From contig CALISO010000090.1 of assembly GCA_938041445.1 (NCBI GenBank), positions 1 through 50,782 of the forward strand: 50,782 nt of DNA, given 5' to 3'. Within the stretch, counting starts at the first letter, position 1, and each line of letters begins with the position of its first letter. This stretch comes from an uncultured Saprospiraceae bacterium. Its GTDB lineage: Bacteria > Bacteroidota > Bacteroidia > Chitinophagales > Saprospiraceae. The notes beneath the pieces were generated by a model, which did not search any database, was not told where the DNA came from, and saw nothing but the letters and a program-made list of their open reading frames with translations. The position numbers and the translations under genes are program-made. Positions 7,410 to 17,844 of this stretch are shown here, piece after piece.

Positions 7410-10292
7410 ATGAGACCAAATAATCAAAGAATATGGACGATAACCCTACTATTTGTAGTTACATCTACCTATACATTTCAAAAGTTAGTTGCTCAGTCGC
7501 CCAATCTAGGTCTTCCTGTAGTACACAATTATGACAAACAAGATTATAGTTTTGGTGCCGACAATTGGGATGTAGAGGCTTATGATCAACATCTTGTATT
7601 TGCCAATAAAGCCGGCCTACTACTATACAATGGAAAGGACTGGCAACATCATCTGACACCGCTTAATACTGTTCTAAGATCAATTGAAGTTAATCACGAT
7701 ACAATATGGGTAGGTGGTCAAGGAGAACTAGGCTACTTTAGGCCAAATAGTTCAGGTGTGCTAACCTATTCATCTATAACAGATGAATCCTATTTGAAGG
7801 ACCAAAATCTGCAAGAAATTTGGGACTTGACATTCGTGAATAGCACTTTGTATTATCGCAATGGGACATCTCACATCCATGCTATAAAGAATGGCACTAT
7901 TACTAAATATGGCTCTGGAAAACTAGTGTCGAAATTAGCACCAATTGGTGATGAGGTTTGGTTTTCTGAGATTGGAGTAGGATTATTCAAAATTGATAAA
8001 ACAGGTAAAACCATACAAATAGCAGGCGATGAAATCATTAAATCGATGGACATTGCAGAAATCTTGGAATTTAACGGCAACGCTTATGTCTTTACTGCCA
8101 ACAACGGCATCTGGATTTACCAAAATGAACAATTCATTCAATGGGACACTAATGCTGAACAGTATTTAGCCGATAAGAGAATCAAATGTGCTACAACCTA
8201 TCAAGATGACCTAATTATAGTTGGAACCAGACTTGGAGGAATCGCAATTATCAATAAAAACGGTACTACAAAACATGTAATTGAAAAGAAACATGGCCTT
8301 CTGAATAATGAGATAAATAACCTCTATGTTTCTCCCACTGGTATGGTATGGACAGCAAATAATAATGGTATAGATGAATTTGCTCTTACTGACGGCCATT
8401 ATGTCTTTTATCCTGATGGAGAACTTGAAGGTGCCGTATACGATGTGATCAGATGGGAAGGAGATCTGTTCTTCTGTACATCCAATGGACTATATACCAT
8501 AAATGAGCAACAATACTATAGTCCCTTCCAGGCGTTATCTTTTAAACTAATAGAAGGAAGTATTGGTCAAAACTGGGGGCTAGATATTATCGACGATGAA
8601 TTATTCTTAGCTCATGCATCAGGTGCATATCAAGTAAAAAAAGATCTATCACTCGTTCCTATTCTACAAGAAGGAACTTGGAAGTATGTCAAGTTGGATG
8701 ATGGTGTGATTGCTATCGGTACGTATACAGGTGTGTATATTGTCAAAAAGCAAAATGGGAGTTGGCAAGAAACTTCAAAAGTTTCAGGTCTCAATGAATC
8801 ATGTCGTATTATGCTTTATGACAATGACAAAAACCTTTGGGTTTCACATCCATATAAAAAGGTCTATCGTATCAATCTAGATGAAAATTACAATAGTTCT
8901 AAGGTAAAAGAATATGAAAAGTCAAGTGGCTTTCACTCTGATAGCCGTAACTATGTATACAATGTCAATGGCCAATGTACCTTGACTAATGAGACTGGCA
9001 CCTACCAATACAATGCCGCCGAAGACAACTTTGACCGGTACTTGCAGATGGACACAGTCACTCACCTTCATGTCAAGAGGCTGATTCCTGCTAAAGATGA
9101 CAATATGTATTGGACTATCTCTACAGATGGCACAAGACTGTTGACAATCAATGACGATAAGAGCATTGATGTCAACGCATTTGTCAGCCAAGATCGAGTT
9201 GACCAATCAGATTATATTGGTGGTTTTGAAAACTTATATGCCTTAGATAACGATAACATTCTGATGTGTACCACTAAAGGAGTGAGTAAGGTTTATTCAG
9301 ATATTTCATCCGATGAGGTCCCAGAACCATACTTTACAACAATCAGCCTTCCTAGCTCAAATGATAGCATCATTTATGGCGGTGTCGGAGAATTAAGTCA
9401 TCTTGATTTACATAAACGATGCTCCGATATTCGATTTGATTTTGCTGGACCATATAGGAGTAGTGGGCAATACAGATATAGCTACTTAATGGAAGGTGTA
9501 GATAAAGATTGGTCATATCCAAGTGAAAGCACAACTAAGGAATACACAAACCTAAATCATGGTGATTATACTTTCAATATGCGAATAGTTGGTCCATTTG
9601 GTCAAACTTCAAATACAGTACAATCAATGATAACAATTGAAACTCCATGGCATAAATCTATGGTCGCCTATGTGTTGTATGGTTTGATATTTTTAATAGT
9701 CTTAGGGTCAATGCTACTGATCCCAAGAAAACAATACAAAAAGACAACTGCCCTTCTAGAGACTGAAAAGAAAAATACTGAGCTGGAAATGGAGAGGCTC
9801 AAGAAAGAAAGTGAACTAGAGCTAGAAACGTTAAAAAGTGAAAAGCTTGAAAATGAAATTTTATTCAAGAATAAGGAACTGGCGATGTCAACAATGCATC
9901 TTCTTCAAAAGAGTGAAACTCTGACTGCTATCAGAACGGAAGTAGAGAAGATTGTCAGCAAAATTAAAGATCAAGAAGCAAAAAAAGAAGTGAGAAAAAT
10001 TATTTCACTCCTCAGAGATGATGATCGAGTTGAAGATGATTGGAAGAACTTTAGCATTCATTATGATCAAGCTAATCACAACTTCCTTAAGAGACTAAAG
10101 AGTGAATATCCAGTACTGACACCTAAAGATCAAAAGCTCTGTGCTTACTTACGAATGAATCTTACGACTAAGGATATCGCCCCTCTGCTCAACATCTCTG
10201 TCAGAGGAGTGGAAATTGCTAGATATCGCTTGCGCAAAAAGATCAACCTCGACAAAGAAGTCAATTTGAATTCTTATATGATGGATTACTAG
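7410..10292 (+). CDS. Membrane-spanning propeller/Y_Y_Y/HTH transcriptional regulator
   Basis: 960 residues in a one-protein sensor-to-DNA design. Residues 1-28 are a signal peptide. About 30-680 are beta-propeller repeats of the two-component-regulator-propeller kind (IWVGGQGELGYF, MVWTANNNGIDEF). About 689-735 are a Y_Y_Y domain (GVDKDWSYPSES, YTFNMRIVGPFG). About 751-771 are a membrane helix and about 778-865 a charged coiled coil. About 900-950 are a LuxR-type helix-turn-helix (LTPKDQKLCAYL, IAPLLNISVRGVEIARYRLR). There is no kinase or receiver domain, so ligand binding outside is presumably passed straight to DNA binding. It is divergent from the SusCD/GH16 operon and is the likely regulator of it. 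Its 3' end faces the permease gene with 8 bases between stop codons. Confidence 0.88.
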   Translation: MRPNNQRIWTITLLFVVTSTYTFQKLVAQSPNLGLPVVHNYDKQDYSFGADNWDVEAYDQHLVFANKAGLLLYNGKDWQHHLTPLNTVLRSIEVNHDTIWVGGQGELGYFRPNSSGVLTYSSITDESYLKDQNLQEIWDLTFVNSTLYYRNGTSHIHAIKNGTITKYGSGKLVSKLAPIGDEVWFSEIGVGLFKIDKTGKTIQIAGDEIIKSMDIAEILEFNGNAYVFTANNGIWIYQNEQFIQWDTNAEQYLADKRIKCATTYQDDLIIVGTRLGGIAIINKNGTTKHVIEKKHGLLNNEINNLYVSPTGMVWTANNNGIDEFALTDGHYVFYPDGELEGAVYDVIRWEGDLFFCTSNGLYTINEQQYYSPFQALSFKLIEGSIGQNWGLDIIDDELFLAHASGAYQVKKDLSLVPILQEGTWKYVKLDDGVIAIGTYTGVYIVKKQNGSWQETSKVSGLNESCRIMLYDNDKNLWVSHPYKKVYRINLDENYNSSKVKEYEKSSGFHSDSRNYVYNVNGQCTLTNETGTYQYNAAEDNFDRYLQMDTVTHLHVKRLIPAKDDNMYWTISTDGTRLLTINDDKSIDVNAFVSQDRVDQSDYIGGFENLYALDNDNILMCTTKGVSKVYSDISSDEVPEPYFTTISLPSSNDSIIYGGVGELSHLDLHKRCSDIRFDFAGPYRSSGQYRYSYLMEGVDKDWSYPSESTTKEYTNLNHGDYTFNMRIVGPFGQTSNTVQSMITIETPWHKSMVAYVLYGLIFLIVLGSMLLIPRKQYKKTTALLETEKKNTELEMERLKKESELELETLKSEKLENEILFKNKELAMSTMHLLQKSETLTAIRTEVEKIVSKIKDQEAKKEVRKIISLLRDDDRVEDDWKNFSIHYDQANHNFLKRLKSEYPVLTPKDQKLCAYLRMNLTTKDIAPLLNISVRGVEIARYRLRKKINLDKEVNLNSYMMDY

Positions 10293-10300
10293 CTCACCAT

Positions 10301-11389
10301 TTACTTTTGAGCTCGACTCACTAGAATCAAGGCTAGTATTGCAAAAATGATGTTTGGCAACCACATACCAAATGCTGGATGGATACTCAAGTTGTTGGAA
10401 ATCGTCATACTGAATCTTGATACCAAAACAAATGCAGCCCCGATGATAACTCCTGATGCAATATGTAATCCAAGTCCTCCTCTTACCTTCCGAGATGCAA
10501 TCGCTACTCCGAGCAACGTCAGAATAATAATTGTAACTGGATCAGCTGATCGTCGATGCACTTCTATCTTCATCGCTTGAGCTGTATCAAGGCCTCGTTG
10601 CTGCTCGATATCAATAAACTCAAGTAAGTCAGCCGTTGTGGTATTTTGTATCAATCTTGAGTTTCGGAGAAAGTCCTTTGGCTCCAAACTGAGAATTGTA
10701 TCTAATTGCTGCCCTTTACCACTGATAAAATTCTCGTTCATACCGTCAAAGGATCGCTTCTCGTAATCGTGCAGCGTCCACAAGTTTGGTGCTTCCTTGA
10801 GTGTCATCCGGTTGGCCTTCAGGATGTATACTAGGGAATTATCCTTGAACTTCTCATAGCGGAAAGTACTGCCAGTAGTATCCTTAGACCTATAATGCCT
10901 TAGGTAAACTTTCTCATCTGGACTTAGAAAAAAGTGAGTGTTATATCCAAGAGTCTTAGTCTTAGACCTATTCATTTGGACCTCTTCAAATTCATTCTTT
11001 AGCTTAATACTCTTAGGAATAACAAAGTTATTTCCTATCCATAATAAACTTGCTAGTAGAGTACTTGCAACCAAATATGGGGTCAGAAACCGTCGATAAC
11101 TGACTCCACTACTCAGGATTGAGATAATCTCATTATTCTTAGCCAATCGGGAAGTAAAAAATATCACAGACAGTAAAGCAAACAAGGGCCAAAGCAATCC
11201 ATTAATCCATGGAATAAAGTGCAAATAATAGTCAAATAATACTTGCTTCATTGTAATCCCAGGAGCAAATAACTTATCTACCTTCTCGCTAAAATCTATC
11301 ACGATAGCAATCATCGTAATGAGAAGTATCGCATAGAAAAATGTCCCTAAGAACTTTCGGATGATATAGTAATCTAGCTTCTTAAGCAT
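10301..11389 (-). CDS. lptG: LptF/LptG-family lipopolysaccharide export permease
   Basis: Inner-membrane subunit of the LptB2FG transporter that lifts lipopolysaccharide out of the inner membrane towards LptC/LptA. 362 residues. The N-terminus LDYYIIRKFLGTFFYAI is the family signature. Three membrane helices (about 13-33, 55-80, 98-118) precede a periplasmic jellyroll-like domain (about 125-265), followed by three more helices (about 275-358). This matches the YjgP/YjgQ fold. It starts 4 bases after the tgt stop, so the two are an operon, a pairing I recall from other Bacteroidota. LptF and LptG are hard to tell apart by eye; the symbol is a best guess. Confidence 0.85.
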   Translation of the reverse strand: MLKKLDYYIIRKFLGTFFYAILLITMIAIVIDFSEKVDKLFAPGITMKQVLFDYYLHFIPWINGLLWPLFALLSVIFFTSRLAKNNEIISILSSGVSYRRFLTPYLVASTLLASLLWIGNNFVIPKSIKLKNEFEEVQMNRSKTKTLGYNTHFFLSPDEKVYLRHYRSKDTTGSTFRYEKFKDNSLVYILKANRMTLKEAPNLWTLHDYEKRSFDGMNENFISGKGQQLDTILSLEPKDFLRNSRLIQNTTTADLLEFIDIEQQRGLDTAQAMKIEVHRRSADPVTIIILTLLGVAIASRKVRGGLGLHIASGVIIGAAFVLVSRFSMTISNNLSIHPAFGMWLPNIIFAILALILVSRAQK

Positions 11390-11393
11390 AGCT

Positions 11394-12524
11394 CTATAAC
11401 TTATTCCTAAGTCTCGGTATTATATAATCTTTCCAAGTTCCGAATGTACCTTCTTGAATCTTCTCTCTCGAAATCTTGACAAGGTTGAGATAGAATGAAA
11501 GGTTGTGAAGAGTCGCAATCTGGGCACCAAGCAGCTCTCTCACTGTGAATAAGTGCCTGAGGTATGCCTTAGTATAATGTGCAGACGTATGCCCTACCAT
11601 ACTGGCATCAATTGGACTGAAGTCGTCAGCCCATTTTTTGTTCTTAATATGGATTGTTCCTTCCATCGTATAAAGCAATCCGTGTCTCGCATTACGAGAT
11701 GGTAGTACGCAGTCAAACATATCGATACCCAAGGCGATACACTCTAGAATGTTCTCTGGTAAACCTACTCCCATCAAGTATCGTGGTTTGTCTTTGGGAA
11801 GGATCGCTGTACACACCTCAGTCATTGCATACATATCCTCGTGCGGTTCTCCAACTGAGAGCCCACCTATAGCATTGATATCAGCACCAACATTTGCAAT
11901 ATACTCACACGACTTTTGACGCAAGTCTTTATATACACTTCCTTGTGCTATCGGTGCTAGAGTCTGCTGATAACCATAGTGAGGTTCTGTCTTATTGAAC
12001 TGTGTGAAACATCTATCTAGCCAACGATGTGTCATATCAAGAGACTTTGCAGCATATGAGTACTCGCATGGATAAGGTGTACATTCGTCAAATGCCATAA
12101 TGATATCAGCGCCGATTACTCTCTGAATATCCATAATGTTTTCAGGTGTGAAGAAGTGCTTACTTCCATCAATATGAGATCTAAAATGGACACCTTCTTC
12201 CTTAATCTTACGCTGACCGCTGAGAGAATAGACTTGATAACCTCCACTATCCGTAAGCATAGGTGCATCCCATCCGATGAACTTATGCAGGCCTCCTGCT
12301 TTCTGGATTACATCTATACCTGGACGGAGATACAAATGGTAAGTATTGCCAAGAATAATTTCCGCCTTGATTTGATCCTTGAGCTCTGCTTGATGGATAC
12401 CTTTGACAGTGCCTAGCGTCCCTACTGGCATAAAAATTGGAGTCTCGATGACTCCGTGATCAGTATGCAACTCACCTGCTCTTGCCCCTGATACTTTATC
12501 TGTTGCGATTAAATCAAATTTCAC
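11394..12524 (-). CDS. tgt: Queuine tRNA-ribosyltransferase (tRNA-guanine transglycosylase)
   Basis: Exchanges guanine-34 of tRNAs with GUN anticodons for the queuosine precursor preQ1. 376 residues, starting at GTG. Family signatures are all present: LTDSGGYQVYSL with the catalytic-site Asp, FDECTPYP, IAQGSVYKDLR, AIGGLSVGEP, and MFDCVLPSRNARHG with the nucleophile Asp. The region that carries the CxCxxC zinc ligands in the model enzymes instead reads SMVGHTSAHYTKAYLRHLF, so all three cysteines are missing, while the downstream ATLHNLSFYL keeps the His. It lies in the run rodA-tgt-lptG with gaps of 9 and 4 bases. Function is near certain; metal content is doubtful. Confidence 0.95.
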   Translation of the reverse strand: MKFDLIATDKVSGARAGELHTDHGVIETPIFMPVGTLGTVKGIHQAELKDQIKAEIILGNTYHLYLRPGIDVIQKAGGLHKFIGWDAPMLTDSGGYQVYSLSGQRKIKEEGVHFRSHIDGSKHFFTPENIMDIQRVIGADIIMAFDECTPYPCEYSYAAKSLDMTHRWLDRCFTQFNKTEPHYGYQQTLAPIAQGSVYKDLRQKSCEYIANVGADINAIGGLSVGEPHEDMYAMTEVCTAILPKDKPRYLMGVGLPENILECIALGIDMFDCVLPSRNARHGLLYTMEGTIHIKNKKWADDFSPIDASMVGHTSAHYTKAYLRHLFTVRELLGAQIATLHNLSFYLNLVKISREKIQEGTFGTWKDYIIPRLRNKL

Positions 12525-12533
12525 TGTGGTGTC

Positions 12534-13949
12534 TTATCTTTTGTTACGATCTAGATCCATTCTGACAAGGATGCCGATCATTATTGAATACATTACGAGT
12601 GCTGTACCTCCTTTGCTTATAAATGGCAGTGGTATACCGATTACCGGCATCACTCCCATCGTCATTCCAATATTGATACAGACCTGGAAAAACAATATCG
12701 ATGCAAGTCCATAACCATAGTAGAGTATAAAGTTATTCTTAGCTCTTTCGGCAATAGTTGTTATCCTGGCTAGCAGTAAGAAAAACAATATGATCACTCC
12801 TACTACACCTATAAATCCTTGCTCTTCGCCCAAGGTACTGAAAATAAAGTCGGTACTCTGCTCTGGTACATAGTTGAGCTTAGTCATATTTCCTTTGAGG
12901 AAACCCTTGCCTAATACCCCTCCAGATCCTATTGCTGTTTTGGATTGGATTACATTATATAATGAGCCCTGTGGATCACACTTTTCAGGGTGAAGCCAGA
13001 CGTTTATTCTATCTTGTTGGTGAGGTTTAAGAATAGATTCATAACCATAATTCGTTGCTAGAGATACGCCTAGTACTCCAGTTATAAATAGTGCAATAGC
13101 AGCGACTGGTTGTAGTCTGTTTTTGATTGCAGTAAATATCGAAAACGTTACATAAATCAATCCAGTAGCAAGGACAAGATAACGCGGCTCAATAAAGTTA
13201 ATCAAGGCTATTGTCAACAGTGTCAGCAATCCAACTGCACCTAAGTAGAACGTATAATTTCTGAACTGAGTAGTCAGCAATCCAAAACCTAAGATGAATA
13301 TAAATGGCACAATAGTGGTGACACTCGTCAGCAATGTACCAATGACAGCACCAGTCAATGTGAAGATGATGACAAAGACGATAGGTGGCAATCCAGCTCT
13401 GTAAAACACTACTAATAATGAGGTGAATATCAACGCGGAACCTGCATCGGGCTGCAACATAATCAGCATAGATGGAAAGAGGGTAATCCCAAGTGCTATC
13501 AGTATGTGCCGAGTATTCTTAAAGTTAACTGATGCGAGCCCAAGATAGGCGGCTAGGTTGATTATAGTGACAACCTTAGCAAACTCTGAAGGTTGAAAAC
13601 TGAATCCACCTATATAAAACCAACTCGTAGCTCCCTTCACTTCCCGACCAAACACAACGACTAAAAGGAGTAGGACCATACCGGCAGCGTACCATAACCA
13701 TGCTGTAGAATTCCAAAATTTATAATCTAGTAACAGTGTTCCTAAAAAAGCCACTAATGCTGTCGCATACCAAAATGAATTTCTTGATAATAACGCTGCT
13801 GTTATACTGAATGTCTCTTGCTCACTATCACTAAACCCGACAGTGGTAATCATTAACCATCCAATAAATAACAATGAGATATAGACTGAAATGAGGATGC
13901 CATCAAGGCTCCTTACATTACCGCTACTACGATCATATGATGTCGACAT
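12534..13949 (-). CDS. rodA: RodA, SEDS-family peptidoglycan glycosyltransferase of the elongasome
   Basis: Polytopic inner-membrane enzyme that polymerises glycan strands for side-wall growth, working with a class B penicillin-binding protein. 471 residues with about ten hydrophobic segments. SEDS signatures include FQPSEFAKV, LQPDAGSALIF, AIGSGGVLGKGF, the catalytic-loop neighbourhood PEQSTDFIFSTLGEEQGF, and the C-terminal GIPLPFISKGGTALV. These favour RodA over FtsW, although the two are close. It sits between a SPOR-domain gene (21 bases upstream) and tgt (9 bases downstream), within a probable operon of envelope genes. Confidence 0.92.
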   Translation of the reverse strand: MSTSYDRSSGNVRSLDGILISVYISLLFIGWLMITTVGFSDSEQETFSITAALLSRNSFWYATALVAFLGTLLLDYKFWNSTAWLWYAAGMVLLLLVVVFGREVKGATSWFYIGGFSFQPSEFAKVVTIINLAAYLGLASVNFKNTRHILIALGITLFPSMLIMLQPDAGSALIFTSLLVVFYRAGLPPIVFVIIFTLTGAVIGTLLTSVTTIVPFIFILGFGLLTTQFRNYTFYLGAVGLLTLLTIALINFIEPRYLVLATGLIYVTFSIFTAIKNRLQPVAAIALFITGVLGVSLATNYGYESILKPHQQDRINVWLHPEKCDPQGSLYNVIQSKTAIGSGGVLGKGFLKGNMTKLNYVPEQSTDFIFSTLGEEQGFIGVVGVIILFFLLLARITTIAERAKNNFILYYGYGLASILFFQVCINIGMTMGVMPVIGIPLPFISKGGTALVMYSIMIGILVRMDLDRNKR

Positions 13950-13970
13950 AATTCCGAATTATGTCAATCA

Positions 13971-14363
13971 TTAAAGTAGTTTAGTTTTTTCAATGTCATC
14001 CATTACAGGGATGGCACTTGGAAAATCACGCTTGAGAGTAAGGAGGAGATTCTGTAGATCATCTTTCTCTTCGAAGGCACCTACCTTGACTTGATAATAT
14101 GGACTAGCATGTGTCCAAGAAGGGTCCAGTTGAGGATACATCTGTGACAACTTAGCGAGGGCAGCCTCCATATTTCGTCGATCGTTTGTCGTGACGACCT
14201 GGATCCTCCATGCTTTCTGAGTAATCTGTTGCTGGTGCTGGCTTCTATATCTAGACATCAATGAACTCACATTCGCATCTTCAGAAAAGACTACTTGAGC
14301 CTCTATATCGCTTGAAGCAAATCCAAAAAACAGAAAGACAATTGTGCTGATGATGTACCTCAT
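13971..14363 (-). CDS. Small secreted SPOR-domain protein
   Basis: 130 residues. Residues 1-22 are a signal peptide (ending in DIEAQ). A SPOR fold covers about 50-125, with two repeated beta-alpha-beta halves beginning WRIQVVTTNDRRNMEAAL and YYQVKVGAFEEKDDLQNLL. SPOR domains bind peptidoglycan that lacks stem peptides and often mark division sites. It lies between secA (40 bases) and rodA (21 bases), which fits a cell-wall role. There is no membrane helix beyond the signal peptide, so it is probably free in the periplasm. No specific orthologue is recognised. Confidence 0.82.
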   Translation of the reverse strand: MRYIISTIVFLFFGFASSDIEAQVVFSEDANVSSLMSRYRSQHQQQITQKAWRIQVVTTNDRRNMEAALAKLSQMYPQLDPSWTHASPYYQVKVGAFEEKDDLQNLLLTLKRDFPSAIPVMDDIEKTKLL

Positions 14364-14403
14364 AATAGATTAGTTATCGTTTTCTCTCTTCAAATTTAAT
14401 CAA

Positions 14404-17400
14404 TTATTTGCCATGGCATTGCTTATACTTCTTACCACTACCGCATGGACACGGTTCATTACGTCCAACTTTTTTCTCATCTCGCTTAAATGTCACAGGT
14501 GCTTGTCGTTGTGCTCGACCAGCTGCCATCGCCGCTGCCTTTTGTCTTTCGTATTCAGCATCACGATTAGAGGTTGATTTTGAGAAGTCCGTTTTCTGTG
14601 TTTTTGCTTCTTGGACATTACCAGGTTGTGGCAACACTAATTTACCCTTGAGTAGGTAAGAGCAAGCCTCTTGGTTAATGTTGTGAACTAGATTTTCGAA
14701 CTGATTATACGCTTCCATCTTATAGATGACAAGTGGATCTTTCTGCTCGAATGATGCAGATTGAACTGACTCCTTAAGTTCATCCATTGATCTTAAGTGC
14801 TCTTTCCAATTTTGATCAATAATCGCAAGGATTACTGCCTTCTCGATATCAGTCATAATAGACTTACCATCACTTGATACTGCTTCTCTAAGATCAGCAG
14901 AGATATTAAGTGCTTTCTCAGAGCCATCTGTAAATGGTACAGTGATCCGCTTGTATCTATCGCCTTGATTGTCCAATACATTTTGAATTATCGGCAAGAG
15001 TAGCTCTTGAATATGCCCGGACTTTCGTTCGTATGCTTCTAGAACTTGTTGTTCATATCTCTCATTCAATTCTGATGCATTATATCCATTATAATCAGCT
15101 GCATCCATATCAGGATCAATCCCTAATAGACTTACTGAGCTATTCGCAAATTCATCATAAGTCCATTGTTGTCCTTTTGCATTTTCAGAAAGTGCCTCTG
15201 TCAATGAAATGAACATATTATAGAGATCAACAGAAAGTCTTTGACCAGAAAGGGCATTAGCTCTCTTCTTATAGATCGCTTCTCTCTGGATGTTCATCAC
15301 ATCATCATAATCGAGTAGTCTCTTCCGTATACCGAAGTTGTTTTCTTCTACTTTTTTCTGTGCAGTTTCGATAGATTTAGTGACTAGCTTGTGCTGGATA
15401 ACATCACCTTCTTGATGACCCATCTTATCCATCATTTTAGCCACAGACTCTGAGTTACGAAGTCTCATCAACTTATCCTCGAGTGAAACGAAGAACTGAG
15501 ATGACCCCGGGTCTCCCTGTCGACCAGCTCGACCTCGCAACTGTCTATCAACTCGTCGACTATCATGTCTCTCAGTCGCAATGATGGCAAGTCCACCACT
15601 TTCTTTCACAGTATCAGACAACTTGATATCTGTACCTCTACCTGCCATATTCGTGGCGATTGTTACGTTACCAGGTCTTCCAGCTTCGGCAACAATCTCT
15701 GCCTCACTCTGGTGTTGCTTTGCGTTGAGTACTTTATGATTGATTCCTTTGAGATTGAGCATACGACTCAACTTCTCAGAGATGTCTACTGACGTTGTAC
15801 CGACAAGCACTGGTCGACCGTCTGAAGTCAATCCACCTATCTCATCGATCACGGCATTATACTTTTCTCTTGCTGTCTTATAGACTAGATCATCCCTATC
15901 GTCTCTGACGATTTCCCTATTAGTTGGGATAACGACTACATCAAGCTTATAGATTTCCCATAGCTCCCCTGCCTCAGTCTCTGCTGTACCAGTCATACCT
16001 GATAGCTTGTGGTACATACGGAAGAGATTCTGCAATGTAATGGTTGCGTATGTCTGTGTGATATCACCAATCTTGACATTCTCCTTAGCCTCTAGTGCTT
16101 GGTGAAGACCATCAGAGTATCTTCTACCTTCCATCATACGTCCTGTAGACTCATCTACAATCTTTACTTGTCCATCGACGACGATATACTCCTCATCCTT
16201 GACAAACATCGTATGTGCCTTGAGCAATTGACTCACAGCGTGCAATCTTCTAGATTTTACACTAAAGTCAACTCCAAGTGAATTGATTTCATCTGTAAGC
16301 TTGATGCCTTCAGCTTCTTCACGTTCTCTGAGATCTTGCATCTCAGCTGTGATATCAGGCATCACGAAGAACTTAGAATCATTCTCCCCTTTAGAGAGAA
16401 ACTCAACACCAAGTTCTGTTAATTCTACACTTCTATTCTTTTCATCTATAGTGAAGAGTAATTCTTCATCTACAATATGCATTCGCTTAGATTGCTCTTG
16501 CATATAGAAATTTTCAGTTTTCTGAAGCATAACTTTCACTCCTTCCTCACTCAAGAATTTGATAAGTGGTCTGTACTTTGGTAAGGCCCTGAATGCTCTC
16601 AATACTGCCATCCCAGCTTCTCCTTCTTCATGACCGACATATCCTTCAGCGAAGAGTTTTTTGGCTTCGGCCAAATATTTTGTCGCAAGTTTTTTCTGTG
16701 CTTCTATCAGTTTGCCAACCTTTGGATTTAGCTCCATATACTCCTGCTCCTCTTCACCTTTTGGAACGGGACCAGAAATAATCAGTGGTGTCCTAGCATC
16801 ATCAATTAATACAGAATCTACCTCATCTATCATCGCAAAGTGGTGCTTCTGTTGCACTTGCTCTTCTGAACTCCTAACCATATTATCTCTGAGATAATCA
16901 AAGCCAAATTCATTGTTGGTACCGTAGGTAATATCCTTCTTGTATGCTGCTCTCCTTTCTTCAGAGTTGGGCTTATACTTATCAATACAGTCTACTGTCA
17001 AATACAAAAACTCAAAGATCGGACCTACCCACTCACTATCCCGTGTTGCGAGATAATCATTGACTGTGACGACGTGTACACCGAGTCCTGTGATACCATT
17101 TAGGTATGCTGGTAGCGTAGCGACTAAGGTCTTACCCTCTCCTGTCTGCATCTCCGCGACCTTGCCACCGTGCAGTACCATACCACCAATCAACTGAACA
17201 TCGTAGTGAAGCATATTCCAAGTGATATCCCCACCTGCAGCTTTCCAAGAATTTTGCCACACGGCATTGTTGCCTTCTATTTGGATATATTCTTTAGTAG
17301 CACTGAGTTCTCTATCGTGGTCAGTTGCCGTTACAGTGATAGTCTTATTGAGCATAAATCTCCGTGCAGTCTCCTTAACAACTGCAAATGCCTCTGGCAG

Positions 17401-17715
17401 TATGTCCTTGAGGACTACTTCGAGGTGCTTATCCCTCTCTTTAGTTGCCTCGTCCAGCTCATTGTAGAGTTCTTCTTTAGTGTGAGGATCATCCGTCTTA
17501 TCTATTTCAGCTTGGATATTACTAATATCTCCATCTATACCCGATAGGTGTTCTTTGATTCTTGATTGAAACTCTCTAGTCTTATTCCTGAGTTGATCAT
17601 TAGTAATCGACTCATAAGAGCTAAAGTGGGCATTAATCTCTTCAACAACGGGTGAATACTCCTTGACATCTCTATCGTACTTAGTCCCGAATATCTTCTT
17701 TATAAATTTAAACAT
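14404..17715 (-). CDS. secA: Protein translocase ATPase SecA
   Basis: Motor of Sec-dependent export; pushes unfolded preproteins through SecYEG. 1103 residues, longer than the E. coli protein (901), with an enlarged preprotein cross-linking region, as is usual in Bacteroidota. Walker A is [17 protein letters not shown], Walker B is [18 protein letters not shown], and motif VI includes [17 protein letters not shown]. The C-terminal zinc finger [20 protein letters not shown] is intact with three Cys and one His. It probably heads the secA-SPOR-rodA-tgt-lptG run. A 129-base gap separates it from the TPR gene upstream and presumably holds its promoter, though I see no exact TAnnTTTG match there. 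Confidence 0.98.
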   Translation of the reverse strand: MFKFIKKIFGTKYDRDVKEYSPVVEEINAHFSSYESITNDQLRNKTREFQSRIKEHLSGIDGDISNIQAEIDKTDDPHTKEELYNELDEATKERDKHLEVVLKDILPEAFAVVKETARRFMLNKTITVTATDHDRELSATKEYIQIEGNNAVWQNSWKAAGGDITWNMLHYDVQLIGGMVLHGGKVAEMQTGEGKTLVATLPAYLNGITGLGVHVVTVNDYLATRDSEWVGPIFEFLYLTVDCIDKYKPNSEERRAAYKKDITYGTNNEFGFDYLRDNMVRSSEEQVQQKHHFAMIDEVDSVLIDDARTPLIISGPVPKGEEEQEYMELNPKVGKLIEAQKKLATKYLAEAKKLFAEGYVGHEEGEAGMAVLRAFRALPKYRPLIKFLSEEGVKVMLQKTENFYMQEQSKRMHIVDEELLFTIDEKNRSVELTELGVEFLSKGENDSKFFVMPDITAEMQDLREREEAEGIKLTDEINSLGVDFSVKSRRLHAVSQLLKAHTMFVKDEEYIVVDGQVKIVDESTGRMMEGRRYSDGLHQALEAKENVKIGDITQTYATITLQNLFRMYHKLSGMTGTAETEAGELWEIYKLDVVVIPTNREIVRDDRDDLVYKTAREKYNAVIDEIGGLTSDGRPVLVGTTSVDISEKLSRMLNLKGINHKVLNAKQHQSEAEIVAEAGRPGNVTIATNMAGRGTDIKLSDTVKESGGLAIIATERHDSRRVDRQLRGRAGRQGDPGSSQFFVSLEDKLMRLRNSESVAKMMDKMGHQEGDVIQHKLVTKSIETAQKKVEENNFGIRKRLLDYDDVMNIQREAIYKKRANALSGQRLSVDLYNMFISLTEALSENAKGQQWTYDEFANSSVSLLGIDPDMDAADYNGYNASELNERYEQQVLEAYERKSGHIQELLLPIIQNVLDNQGDRYKRITVPFTDGSEKALNISADLREAVSSDGKSIMTDIEKAVILAIIDQNWKEHLRSMDELKESVQSASFEQKDPLVIYKMEAYNQFENLVHNINQEACSYLLKGKLVLPQPGNVQEAKTQKTDFSKSTSNRDAEYERQKAAAMAAGRAQRQAPVTFKRDEKKVGRNEPCPCGSGKKYKQCHGK

Positions 17716-17844
17716 GCAGTGTATTGCTTTCTTGAGTTCTAGATTATGGGGTGAGTTGTAATAACACAGTTATAGTGTCACAAAGTATTCCACATTGCCT
17801 TCGATGACATTATGTCAGAATAATGAAGAGAATTGCTGACTATT

